From NCBI RefSeq assembly GCF_015558675.1, contig NZ_JADMOL010000002.1, positions 15,635-79,634 on the forward strand: a DNA stretch of 64,000 bases, read 5' to 3'. The position numbers were made by a program, and so were the translations under genes. The stretch is from Paenibacillus sp. 1001270B_150601_E10. Its GTDB lineage: Bacteria; Bacillota; Bacilli; Paenibacillales; Paenibacillaceae. The notes under the pieces were generated by a model. It ran no database searches. It worked only from the letters and a program-made list of their open reading frames with translations, and had not been told where the DNA came from. Below, one piece after another: positions 18,095-25,415 of this stretch; the first letter of the stretch is position 1; each line of letters begins with the position of its first letter.

Positions 18095-19080
18095 GCGGGC
18101 TTCATGGAGCGAAGCTGCTCATTACGGGCGGATCAGGCTTCACGGGCCGCCAAGCCAGTGCTCATTTTGTTTCCAAGGGCATGAAGGTGCTTGCCATGAC
18201 CAGGGAGCCGAAGCATTGGGAGCGTGAAGATCTTCCTGGGACGCCGATCTATGGAGATTTGAACGATGGCGTGCAGATTCGCAAAGCCATTAAGGAAGTT
18301 CAACCTGACTATGTCCTTCATCTAGCGGGGCAAAATGCCGTTCAAACATCATGGAAGGAGCCTCTTCAGACGGTACAGGTGAACATGATTGGTACGCTGC
18401 ATGTGCTGGATGCGCTGCGGGAGTGTCCGCGTTCACGGTGCGTCGTGGTGACTTCAAAGCTGAAGAGCAGCTTGTTCGAGATGTTTTCACCAGCACATCC
18501 ATATGCCTTCAGCAAAGGCCTGCAGGAGCTTGCAGCTGTTGCATGGAGTGAGATGTTCGATCTGGATGTCATTCTTGCAGAGCCGTCCAATCTTATTGGT
18601 CCGGGGCCCTCCATAGGAATATGCTCGCTTCTCGCTCAGCATGCCGTGCAGGAGGAGCTAGGTAAAGCGGTGTCTCCGTTCCTCCTGCATGCCAGTCAAT
18701 CGACCCGCGATTATGTGGATGTGCGGGATGCGGTTTTGGCCTATGAAATGCTGCTGCAGCACGGGGAGAGAGGGAACGCATACGAGATTGCGAGCGGTAC
18801 AAGACGAACGCTTCAAGATGTTGTTCAAGCCTTTGATAGTCAATTAAAAAGTCGCTTGTCCGTATCCTGGCAGCTCCCACTCCCCATGTCAGAGCCGATT
18901 GCAGTTACGAGCAAGGGAATAGTGAGAGGGTCAAGTCCAGCACAAGCGAACTCCGCTTCAAGGACGGCGGCTGGAGGCCGCTCGCCGTTATCGGCTGCCG
19001 ATCTTGGATTTCAAACAAGTATTCCGTTTGAACTGTCCATCCGTGATATTCTGGATTATTACCGTGAGCAAAGGAGGTGA
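18091..19080 (+). CDS. NAD-dependent sugar-nucleotide epimerase/dehydratase
   Basis: 329 residues, extended short-chain dehydrogenase like GDP-mannose 4,6-dehydratase: TGGSGFTGRQ, HLAGQNAVQTSWKEP, HPYAFSKGLQE (Tyr-x3-Lys), STRDYVDVRDAV and the C-terminal LGFQTSIPFELSIRDILDYYR. The start at 18091 is chosen for the ATGA overlap with the upstream gene and because the Rossmann fold begins ten residues later. A Ser/Ala-rich insertion (residues about 275-310) is atypical. It probably makes another activated sugar for the same spore polysaccharide. Confidence 0.82.
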   Translation: MSGLHGAKLLITGGSGFTGRQASAHFVSKGMKVLAMTREPKHWEREDLPGTPIYGDLNDGVQIRKAIKEVQPDYVLHLAGQNAVQTSWKEPLQTVQVNMIGTLHVLDALRECPRSRCVVVTSKLKSSLFEMFSPAHPYAFSKGLQELAAVAWSEMFDLDVILAEPSNLIGPGPSIGICSLLAQHAVQEELGKAVSPFLLHASQSTRDYVDVRDAVLAYEMLLQHGERGNAYEIASGTRRTLQDVVQAFDSQLKSRLSVSWQLPLPMSEPIAVTSKGIVRGSSPAQANSASRTAAGGRSPLSAADLGFQTSIPFELSIRDILDYYREQRR

Positions 19081-19804
19081 GGTCATAGAGCCTTTAGTTA
19101 CGATTATCATCCCTTTTTACAACGATCCTTATATTGCTGAAGCCATTGAAAGTGCATTAGGGCAAACCTATCGAAACATTGAAATTATCGTGGTCGATGA
19201 CGGATCCAGTCAGCATGCAGATCGCATTTATCCTTATCGTCCTCGTATTCATTATCTCGGCAAGGCGAATGGGGGAACGGCCTCGGCCTTGAATCATGGT
19301 ATTCAGTATGCCTCGGGCAAGTATATCGCATGGCTTAGCTCAGATGATAAGTTCTATCCTACCAAGGTCAGTGAGCAGGTGGCTTATATGCAGCAGCAGC
19401 AGGCCCTGATTAGCTTCACCAATTTTGATTATATGAATCACGCGGGCCACGTCACACAATCACACGCCGCACAACAGTTTTTGAATGTGTTTGAGTTTTA
19501 TAACGCCTTTTTTACCTATAACCCCATTAACGGTTGTACAGTCATGCTTAGACAGGATTTAGTGAAGCGAATTGGATTGTTCAATGAAAAGCTTCCTTAC
19601 ACGCATGATCTTGATTTATGGTTTCGAACCATTTTGTCGGGGACGGATTTTCATTATATTCCTTTGTCGTTAACGGCTTACAGATGGCATGAGGGCATGG
19701 GAACCCTTCGCCATCGGCCCGCAGTCGAGCACGAGATGCGCTCGGTAGTCGAGTATTATCACAGCAGGCTCGCCCAATTTATCGGGCAGCTGATTCAACG
19801 ATAA
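19064..19804 (+). CDS. Family 2 glycosyltransferase
   Basis: GT-A inverting glycosyltransferase: VTIIIPFYNDPYI, IVVDDGSS (nucleotide site), ANGGTASALNHGI, AWLSSDDKFYP (metal-binding DxD equivalent) and ENKLPYTHDLDLW-like acceptor segment. The start is uncertain. A strong AAGGAGG at 19071-19077 overlaps the end of the previous gene, and the in-frame codon seven nt later is ATA (19085), not a standard start; GTG at 19064 is the nearest standard start but lies before the ribosome site. Last gene of the rightward glycan operon. Confidence 0.85.
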   Translation: MSKGGEVIEPLVTIIIPFYNDPYIAEAIESALGQTYRNIEIIVVDDGSSQHADRIYPYRPRIHYLGKANGGTASALNHGIQYASGKYIAWLSSDDKFYPTKVSEQVAYMQQQQALISFTNFDYMNHAGHVTQSHAAQQFLNVFEFYNAFFTYNPINGCTVMLRQDLVKRIGLFNEKLPYTHDLDLWFRTILSGTDFHYIPLSLTAYRWHEGMGTLRHRPAVEHEMRSVVEYYHSRLAQFIGQLIQR

Positions 19805-20064
19805 GGATCTGTCATTCAAGATTGGTCTAATAAGGTTGAAGAAAGATGCAAGTATCATTCTTTATCTGGGTAGATGAGGCTGGCTTTACTTCGATGTCGC
19901 CCGGTACAATCGGGAGAAAGTTGTTACAACCATCGCGTAAAGCTTGCCTTTTCTTATTTTCGGTTAGGGGATCTCTCTCAATGGTTGATTGTGAGATTCT
20001 ACTATCCATGAAAGGTGAGACAAGCTGTCTTCACATGGTGAGAAGCAAAAGAGCAACAGAGACA

Positions 20065-20102
20065 GCCTGTGATCCAGTCCGACTAAGAGAGCGTTCACAG
20101 GC
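20065..20102. terminator. Hairpin between converging glycan genes
   Basis: GCCTGTGA (20065-20072) and TCACAGGC (20095-20102) are perfect inverted copies with a 22-nt loop, just beyond the stop of the leftward small gene and downstream of the GT2 gene. The T tract is weak. The rest of 19805-20064 shows no gene I can support. Confidence 0.5.
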
Positions 20103-20116
20103 ATTCTTCACAAGGA

Positions 20117-20290
20117 TTATGAAATTGGAATTTGCACGACAATCGGTGCTAACACCTCTTCGTCCGGAATCGTGTACCAGTCCGGCAGCCGTTTAATCAG
20201 GTCATTCCAGATGGTGGATTCGACGTGGACGTCCTCTGTTGATGGAGGAGTTGTAAAAAGGTTGCTGTATAGTCGACCCGGAATTTTCAT
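20117..20290 (-). CDS. 57-residue conserved-looking small protein after a glycosyltransferase
   Basis: A reading frame of 57 codons with a good ribosome site (AAAGGAG ten nt before the ATG): begins MKIPGRLYSNLFTTPP and ends EEVLAPIVVQIPIS, with a tryptophan-containing centre (WNDLIKRLPDWYTIPDEE). It follows the leftward glycosyltransferase gene by 85 nt and should share its sigma-K-like promoter. It has no signal peptide or membrane segment. I do not recognise the family; genome context suggests a spore-surface role. Confidence 0.7.
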   Translation of the reverse strand: MKIPGRLYSNLFTTPPSTEDVHVESTIWNDLIKRLPDWYTIPDEEVLAPIVVQIPIS

Positions 20291-20375
20291 CAGATCTTCT
20301 CCTTTCCTCGAATAAGTGCGCTCCCTATTTGGAGGCAGCCTTGAGTTAACCCCTTATTTGCAGGAACTGATCAGC

Positions 20376-21581
20376 CTATACTCGTTTCCTCGTTAATTTA
20401 TGGTACAACGAGAACAGCTCCCGGTGATACCGATCGAGAGACCACTGTGCGGCAGCCCTGCGTTTGGCTTCGTTTTGCAGCTTGGTTCGAAGGGCTTGAT
20501 TCGAAAGCAGCTCATTGAGGTGATCACACCACGCCTGCGGCTCGTTTGCAGGAACCACCCATCCGGTTACTCCGTGCTCGACCATTTCAGGCAGTCCAGT
20601 CGCCGGAGACACCATTACCGCATTGCCAGCAATTTGGGCTTCAATAACGGACAGAGGCTGATTGTCCTGCAGGCTGGGTTGTACATAAATATCCGTTAAT
20701 GCCAGTAATCTGGGGATATCCTGTCTAGGTCCATAAAAACGAACGGCATTCTTCAGCCCTAGTGTGGCTGCCAACGACATATAGCCTTCTCTCCTGTCTC
20801 CATCGCCGATAATCCAGCATTCCCAGTCCTGTCGATGCTGGTGCAAGGAATGAAGGGCATAGAGAAGGATTTCCACGCCTTTAAGATGGACGATTCGGCC
20901 GGCAAAGGTAATGATTTTCTTCCCAGGTGGACGAACAGCCTCATTTTGTATTCGCATTTTTGAGATAAAGGGTGGAATCGATATGCCATAGGGAGACACG
21001 GTAATGTGCCCTGCCTCAATGCCATGCTCTTGAACAAAGATCTGCTTCAGCCACTTCGAGGAGGTCGTAATATGGGTAGCGGACATGAGCCCCGCCGTCT
21101 CCATCCTTGCATAGTACTGGTACAGTAAATCCAAATGAATATCAGGTAGGCTTCGGGATTCGATCAAGAGTCGAATCTCCCCCTTAAGGGAGCCATGGGG
21201 GTTGACAAGGAGCGGGACATGAGGAGGCTTTACCCTCGCGACAGCCCGTCCGGCGATGGCATCATGAACGTGAATGAGATCGTAGTTGGCAAGCTTAAGC
21301 CTAGAGAGGACAAGCTCCATCATATAGCGGTCGATTTCCGTCGAGTATATGATCGGTGATTGGGCAAGACGGGTCGAGCCGAGGTGAGCTTCAAGCAATG
21401 GGCGGTAGTCCAATTTCATATATTTTTTTCGGCGATTGTAGAGATGAAAGTAAGCCTCGTGATTGCCAAATAGATCGACTTCATGCCCTTTTTCAGTCAA
21501 GGTTTGGGCGAGGCGCTGCATCAGCGGCCACACGCCTCCCAGATGTGGGATTTCCCAGTATGTGGCAAGCAGAATCTTCAT
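20376..21581 (-). CDS. Family 4 glycosyltransferase
   Basis: 401 residues, GT-B fold: N-terminal HLGGVWPLMQRLAQTLTEKG, linker TVSPYGIS, donor half with FAGRIVHLKGVEILLYAL and VQPSLQDNQPLSVIEAQIAGN, the Glu-containing GT4 signature. RBS AAGGAGGGGG precedes the ATG. It is transcribed leftward from a sigma-K-like promoter at 21646-21619, opposite to the main glycan operon. It probably adds a sugar to the same spore-surface glycan. Confidence 0.9.
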   Translation of the reverse strand: MKILLATYWEIPHLGGVWPLMQRLAQTLTEKGHEVDLFGNHEAYFHLYNRRKKYMKLDYRPLLEAHLGSTRLAQSPIIYSTEIDRYMMELVLSRLKLANYDLIHVHDAIAGRAVARVKPPHVPLLVNPHGSLKGEIRLLIESRSLPDIHLDLLYQYYARMETAGLMSATHITTSSKWLKQIFVQEHGIEAGHITVSPYGISIPPFISKMRIQNEAVRPPGKKIITFAGRIVHLKGVEILLYALHSLHQHRQDWECWIIGDGDRREGYMSLAATLGLKNAVRFYGPRQDIPRLLALTDIYVQPSLQDNQPLSVIEAQIAGNAVMVSPATGLPEMVEHGVTGWVVPANEPQAWCDHLNELLSNQALRTKLQNEAKRRAAAQWSLDRYHRELFSLYHKLTRKRV

Positions 21582-21618
21582 GCTCCCCCTCCTTTATGCA
21601 GCAACGCTAAAGATAACA

Positions 21619-21646
21619 TAGTATATGGTGCAGCACATAGAAGGGT
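21619..21646 (-). promoter_or_regulatory. Sigma-K-like promoter for the leftward glycosyltransferase unit
   Basis: Read leftward: AC at 21646-21645, exactly 17 nt, then CATATACTA at 21627-21619, a full match to AC-N17-CATAnnnTA. It lies 38 nt before the start codon at 21581. Confidence 0.65.
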
Positions 21647-21675
21647 ACAGACGAATAGAGTGTTCATGGAAAAGG

Positions 21676-21728
21676 TAGGCTGTGATAGGCTGACGCCCTC
21701 GCCTAATGGGAGATGAGCGCATATGTTA
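21676..21728 (+). promoter_or_regulatory. Candidate GerE-activated promoter for the 120-residue gene
   Basis: CATATGTTA (21720-21728) is a full sigma-K -10 match but lacks an AC at the right distance. Upstream are two direct copies of TAGGCTG (21676-21682 and 21686-21692), one helical turn apart; TAGGC fits the TRGGY core of GerE sites. A poor -35 with tandem upstream sites is what an activator-dependent promoter looks like. Confidence 0.4.
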
Positions 21729-21768
21729 GAAGCGAATCCATGCGGGTATTTTTCTAAGGAGGATACGA

Positions 21769-22131
21769 ATGGGCGTCTACTACTCCGAAATATATGATAA
21801 TCCTGTTGCAGGAGGAGAAACGATCCTCAAGGCAGCAGAGCTTCAGCTTACCAATCTATATGATCATAGCGCGAATGTCCTGATCCGGTTAATCTGCGAT
21901 GGCAGTGTTACGGCAGAGCATCTGTATAAATTAAACCCGAAGGGCCAGTCCCAGTCGGTGGTGCGCATTCCTGAATTGCGTCTAGCTTCAGGTCCGTTTT
22001 GCTTTCAAGTCTTTACAACGATCACGGGCCATCATCCGATTGAGCTGACGGTTCGGCTGAAGGATGCGGAGCGGAATATTCGCTGTACATTGCAAACGGA
22101 TGCCTTCAAGGAAGTAGATGTGATTGCTTAA
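21769..22131 (+). CDS. Uncharacterised 120-residue protein in the spore glycan cluster
   Basis: A soluble protein with RBS AAGGAGG. The sequence is mostly beta-strand-like (ILKAAELQLTNLYDHSANVLIRL; RLASGPFCFQVFTTITGHHP; IELTVRLKDAERNIRCTL), suggesting a small beta-sandwich. It has no signal peptide, Cys cluster or catalytic motif. It lies just before a GalE-like epimerase and behind a candidate GerE-dependent promoter, so it may be a spore-surface structural protein. Not recognised. Confidence 0.7.
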   Translation: MGVYYSEIYDNPVAGGETILKAAELQLTNLYDHSANVLIRLICDGSVTAEHLYKLNPKGQSQSVVRIPELRLASGPFCFQVFTTITGHHPIELTVRLKDAERNIRCTLQTDAFKEVDVIA

Positions 22132-22184
22132 GATTGTAAGTCGCGAAGTGTAATGGATGAACATGATGAGAAAGGGTGGGAGCG

Positions 22185-23123
22185 ATGAGGGCAGTCGTAA
22201 CGGGTGGGGCGGGATTTATCGGTTCTCATCTTGTCGAGCTGTTCATTGAGCAGGGACATGATGTGCATGTGATCGATAATTTGGTCTCTGGTAAAAAGGA
22301 GCAGCTTCATCCTGATGCCCATCTGTACGAGGCGGATATTACGGACCCGCAGGTTATCTCTCTAGCAGCAGGCATTAAGCCTGACGCCATCGTGCATCTC
22401 GCTGCGCAGGCAGATGTATCCCGTTCGCTTGCGAATCCGGTCTACGATCTGCAAGTGAATACGATCGGCACCCTTCATATGCTAGAGGCCTGCCTGCTGG
22501 CGAAAACAGCGACGCTGCTGCTGGCCTCGTCATCTGCTGTATATGGGATGCCGCCGGCACTGCAGGCTTCGTCCAAGTGGAATATAACAGAGGAGACGTC
22601 GACAGAGCCGACCTCCTGCTATGGTTTATCCAAACTGATGGCAGAGCGCTATGTGGAGCTGTATGCGAAGCTGTACGGCATTCCGGGGCTTGTCCTGCGA
22701 TTCGCCAATGTCTATGGCCCAAGGCAGCTGCCTAAGGGAGACGGTGGCGTGATCGCGATGTATGCAAAGCGGATCTGTGAAGGTCAATCCATTCGCATCC
22801 ACGGAGATGGGGGACAGACAAGAGATTTTATCTATGTTAAAGATGTAGCCGAAGCCTCCCTTCTTGCCTTAGTGTCTAATCTGACGGGGACGTATCACGT
22901 CTGTACAGGCGACGCTATCTCCATATTAGCGCTCACGGATCGGCTTGAGCATCTACTAGGCCAATCGATCAAGCGGGAATATGCGCCATCAAGAAATGGC
23001 GACATTCGGCACAGCCGTTTATCCCCGCTGAAGCTTGTCGATGCGCTGGGATGGACGGCTAGCACCTCTTTTGACGAGGGATTGAGACAGACACTGCAAT
23101 CATGGGGATTATCAACGATTTAA
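22185..23123 (+). CDS. UDP-glucose 4-epimerase-like enzyme
   Basis: 312 residues, extended short-chain dehydrogenase: TGGAGFIGSHLVELF, DNLVSGKKEQL, HLAAQADVSRS, SSSAVYG, TSCYGLSKLMAER (Tyr-x3-Lys) and RFANVYGPRQ. These match GalE-type NAD-dependent epimerases that interconvert UDP-hexoses or UDP-HexNAc. The ATG at 22185 is preferred (GGGTGGGAG upstream). It is co-oriented with the 120-residue gene 53 nt upstream and probably co-transcribed with it. Confidence 0.88.
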   Translation: MRAVVTGGAGFIGSHLVELFIEQGHDVHVIDNLVSGKKEQLHPDAHLYEADITDPQVISLAAGIKPDAIVHLAAQADVSRSLANPVYDLQVNTIGTLHMLEACLLAKTATLLLASSSAVYGMPPALQASSKWNITEETSTEPTSCYGLSKLMAERYVELYAKLYGIPGLVLRFANVYGPRQLPKGDGGVIAMYAKRICEGQSIRIHGDGGQTRDFIYVKDVAEASLLALVSNLTGTYHVCTGDAISILALTDRLEHLLGQSIKREYAPSRNGDIRHSRLSPLKLVDALGWTASTSFDEGLRQTLQSWGLSTI

Positions 23124-23157
23124 GCGTGTAATCCTGCGGCGCCAGGTCATAATTGAA

Positions 23158-23206
23158 AGGACGACCGTTTTCGGCTCAAAAAAACGGATTCAGCAACGAT
23201 CGTCCT
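23158..23206. terminator. Hairpin between converging epimerase and glycosyltransferase genes
   Basis: AGGACGA (23158-23164) pairs with TCGTCCT (23200-23206), with an inner CCGTTTT/AAAACGG stem. It lies between convergent genes and could serve both, although the T tracts are weak. Confidence 0.55.
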
Positions 23207-23263
23207 CCGAATTTGGTTCATGATGCAGGAGGCGGATGATTAGGAAACATGGCATCGATAGCG

Positions 23264-24334
23264 TTAGTAGAGGTTCACATCACGTAGCATGCTCTTGAAG
23301 GATGTGCAGTATTGGGCCGCTGAAAAATGCTTCTTGATATGCTTTACCGCCTTGTTGCGAATAGACGAGCGAAGATCATGCTCATGCATCAATTCGATTC
23401 CCTCGTTAACAGCCTGCTGAATATTGCCCTGCGGATAGAATTTGCCTGTTACATTATGTGTAATGAACACCCGCACGCCTTCCGAATCCGTACTGATTAC
23501 AGGGCAGCGGCAGCACATGGCCTCAGCAACCGCATAGCCAAACCCCTCCATGATGGAGGTGGAGAGGAGAAAGCCGCGAGAGTCTCCGACGACGGATAGA
23601 AATTCGCTCATCTTCGCATGCGGCACGTTGCTTCTTAGCCTTAGGCATGAAGTTAATCCTAGATGATAGATCATCTCATAGAATTGCACACGATCCTGTT
23701 CGACATAGATATGGGCATCATGGAACATCCAAAGCTCAATCGGCGGTCTGATTCGGTGGATAAAGTAACCGATTTCCAAGAAATGCTTCCAATTCTTGTT
23801 CGGTTCCAGTCTGCCGATCCAAGCAATGATCGGCACAGGATGGACAAGCCCTGATTGATAATGAAAGTGCTCAATATCCACGACATTATGGAAGGCATAT
23901 TGGGGAGAAGAAGGGCAGTAGCGCCGAAACAATTCGATGAGGTGCGGAGTAGAAGGCAATAAAATGCCTTGAGTATGCGCGCTGATCGAGGAAGCGGCCT
24001 GCTGAATATAACGTTCAGCGTTTTCTCTTGAACCAAGCCCCTGGGCTTCAAACATAATCGGGCCCTGGTAGCCTAATTCTCGCAAGCGCTCAAGCATGGT
24101 GTAATCCGAGGATACAATAACGGCAGCATACTGATGAGTATGAAGCAATTGCATGATATCCTCGTCATAGTTGGTCACGTAGGTGGGCGTACTGGACACA
24201 TTCTGTAGTCCAGCGCCCTGCTGCGTGTAGAGCACATGGCCCTGAATCCCCACTCGCCTAAGCGCATTGCAGCGCTGGCGATTCAAGGTCTCCATGCCGC
24301 CGCTAGGCACATAGAAGGTAAACAAGATATTCAT
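23264..24334 (-). CDS. Family 4 glycosyltransferase
   Basis: 356 residues, GT-B fold: VPSGGMETLNRQRCNALRR at the N-terminus, AWIGRLEPNKNWKHFLEIG at the domain link and STSIMEGFGYAVAEAMCCRCPVIS, the ExFGxxxxE GT4 signature. RBS AAGGAG lies ahead of the ATG. It is transcribed leftward from a well-matched sigma-K-like promoter (24416-24389), so it is expected in the late mother cell. It is likely another transferase for the spore-surface glycan. Confidence 0.9.
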   Translation of the reverse strand: MNILFTFYVPSGGMETLNRQRCNALRRVGIQGHVLYTQQGAGLQNVSSTPTYVTNYDEDIMQLLHTHQYAAVIVSSDYTMLERLRELGYQGPIMFEAQGLGSRENAERYIQQAASSISAHTQGILLPSTPHLIELFRRYCPSSPQYAFHNVVDIEHFHYQSGLVHPVPIIAWIGRLEPNKNWKHFLEIGYFIHRIRPPIELWMFHDAHIYVEQDRVQFYEMIYHLGLTSCLRLRSNVPHAKMSEFLSVVGDSRGFLLSTSIMEGFGYAVAEAMCCRCPVISTDSEGVRVFITHNVTGKFYPQGNIQQAVNEGIELMHEHDLRSSIRNKAVKHIKKHFSAAQYCTSFKSMLRDVNLY

Positions 24335-24388
24335 GCTGATTCTCCTTCACAAGAGGGAGGCGATGCTCCCGCATGTTTATGCTGCTAT

Positions 24389-24416
24389 TAGCATATGTGG
24401 ACGGACTTCACCTGGT
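24389..24416 (-). promoter_or_regulatory. Sigma-K-like promoter of the leftward GT4 gene
   Basis: Read leftward: AC at 24416-24415, exactly 17 nt, then CATATGCTA at 24397-24389, a full match to the sigma-K pattern, 55 nt before the start codon. Confidence 0.65.
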
Positions 24417-24572
24417 GTGGGTCGAGAGCTTCACCTTTTTCATGGTCTATTAACCGGATCATAGAAAACATAAAAACGATAGCTCAATCTTAAATATTGT
24501 GGGTAGTCAATCCTCAGAGGCTTGAGGTATGTTCATCTCGTAAACCAATCTATTCGGCAAAGGAGATGGATG

Positions 24573-25415
24573 ATGTTGAGAAAAAAGAATACAGGCAGGC
24601 GCATTCGGTACGGGGTATGCATCCTCACGATGTCTGCTCTGCTCGTTCAACCCGTGTCTTGGGCAGCTGCGGCAGACAGCGTGTCGGCTGGTACCGAGAT
24701 CGCGGCAAAGCTTGCTGCCAAGGACTCGGTTAGAGCCGCTACCCAGCATGATCTAGACGTCATTTATCAGGATCTTGCAGGGTATCCTTCCGTATCAGCC
24801 ACCTACAATGGAGGTGTAGCCGCGATAGGGGATCAAGCCTTCGTGCTCGCCACCAATCCCGATACGACCCCGATCCTGGCAGCGGCTCATTACGGAGCCG
24901 GACGAGTCATCCTTGCAGGAGACGATTCTTACTTCAAATTCACCTCTGATATTACCGATGACCGCAAGACGGTAGCCCGCAATATCCTCTTATGGCTGAC
25001 TGAGCAAGCAGAGCCGATTACCTACAGAGAGGCGCTTGATGGCGCCGGAACCCTTCCCATGCTTGCAGCAACAAGCAAAAATTTCACCGTAGATTCTCCA
25101 TTCCCCATTCAAGTTGTAAAAGGCGATTCTTTTCACTCCTTAGAGCTTAATCCTGCCAAATATCCAGTTGCTTATGTGGATGCGACGATGAAGCAGGATG
25201 AGATTGACGCCCTTGCAAGCTATGTTCAGCAAGGCGGCAGCGTCGTTGTCGCAATGAAGGGCTGGGTGATGGAGCAGTATCCGAACGTATTCCTCGGCAG
25301 TGCTTATCAAGGCCGCACCGCTAAGCTCAGTGAGGATTATCCGCTTCAGCGCCTGCTGAATGGGACTTGGGCTCATGAACAACACGGCCACGACGAAGAA
25401 CGAGACGTTCCCTAA
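24573..25415 (+). CDS. M60-type peptidase, N-terminal half of a frameshifted gene
   Basis: Secreted: signal peptide with hydrophobic core YGVCILTMSALLVQPVSWAAA. Residues about 50-150 (GVAAIGDQAFVLATNP; AAHYGAGRVILAGDDSYF) form the glutamine-amidotransferase-like domain found ahead of M60 catalytic domains. Alignment with the paralogue at 36856 is continuous up to PLQRLLN, where the frame shifts by one base near 25359; residues after that (GTWAHEQHGHDEERDVP) are nonsense. The true continuation is the frame at 25360. Two adjacent ATGs (24570, 24573) follow AAGGAG; 24573 has the better spacing. Either a pseudogene or a sequencing error. Confidence 0.75.
   Translation: MLRKKNTGRRIRYGVCILTMSALLVQPVSWAAAADSVSAGTEIAAKLAAKDSVRAATQHDLDVIYQDLAGYPSVSATYNGGVAAIGDQAFVLATNPDTTPILAAAHYGAGRVILAGDDSYFKFTSDITDDRKTVARNILLWLTEQAEPITYREALDGAGTLPMLAATSKNFTVDSPFPIQVVKGDSFHSLELNPAKYPVAYVDATMKQDEIDALASYVQQGGSVVVAMKGWVMEQYPNVFLGSAYQGRTAKLSEDYPLQRLLNGTWAHEQHGHDEERDVP

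Noticed and set aside
19846-20196. 116-residue rightward frame
   Set aside because: It overlaps the better supported leftward 57-residue gene, lacks a ribosome site and has no family-like composition.
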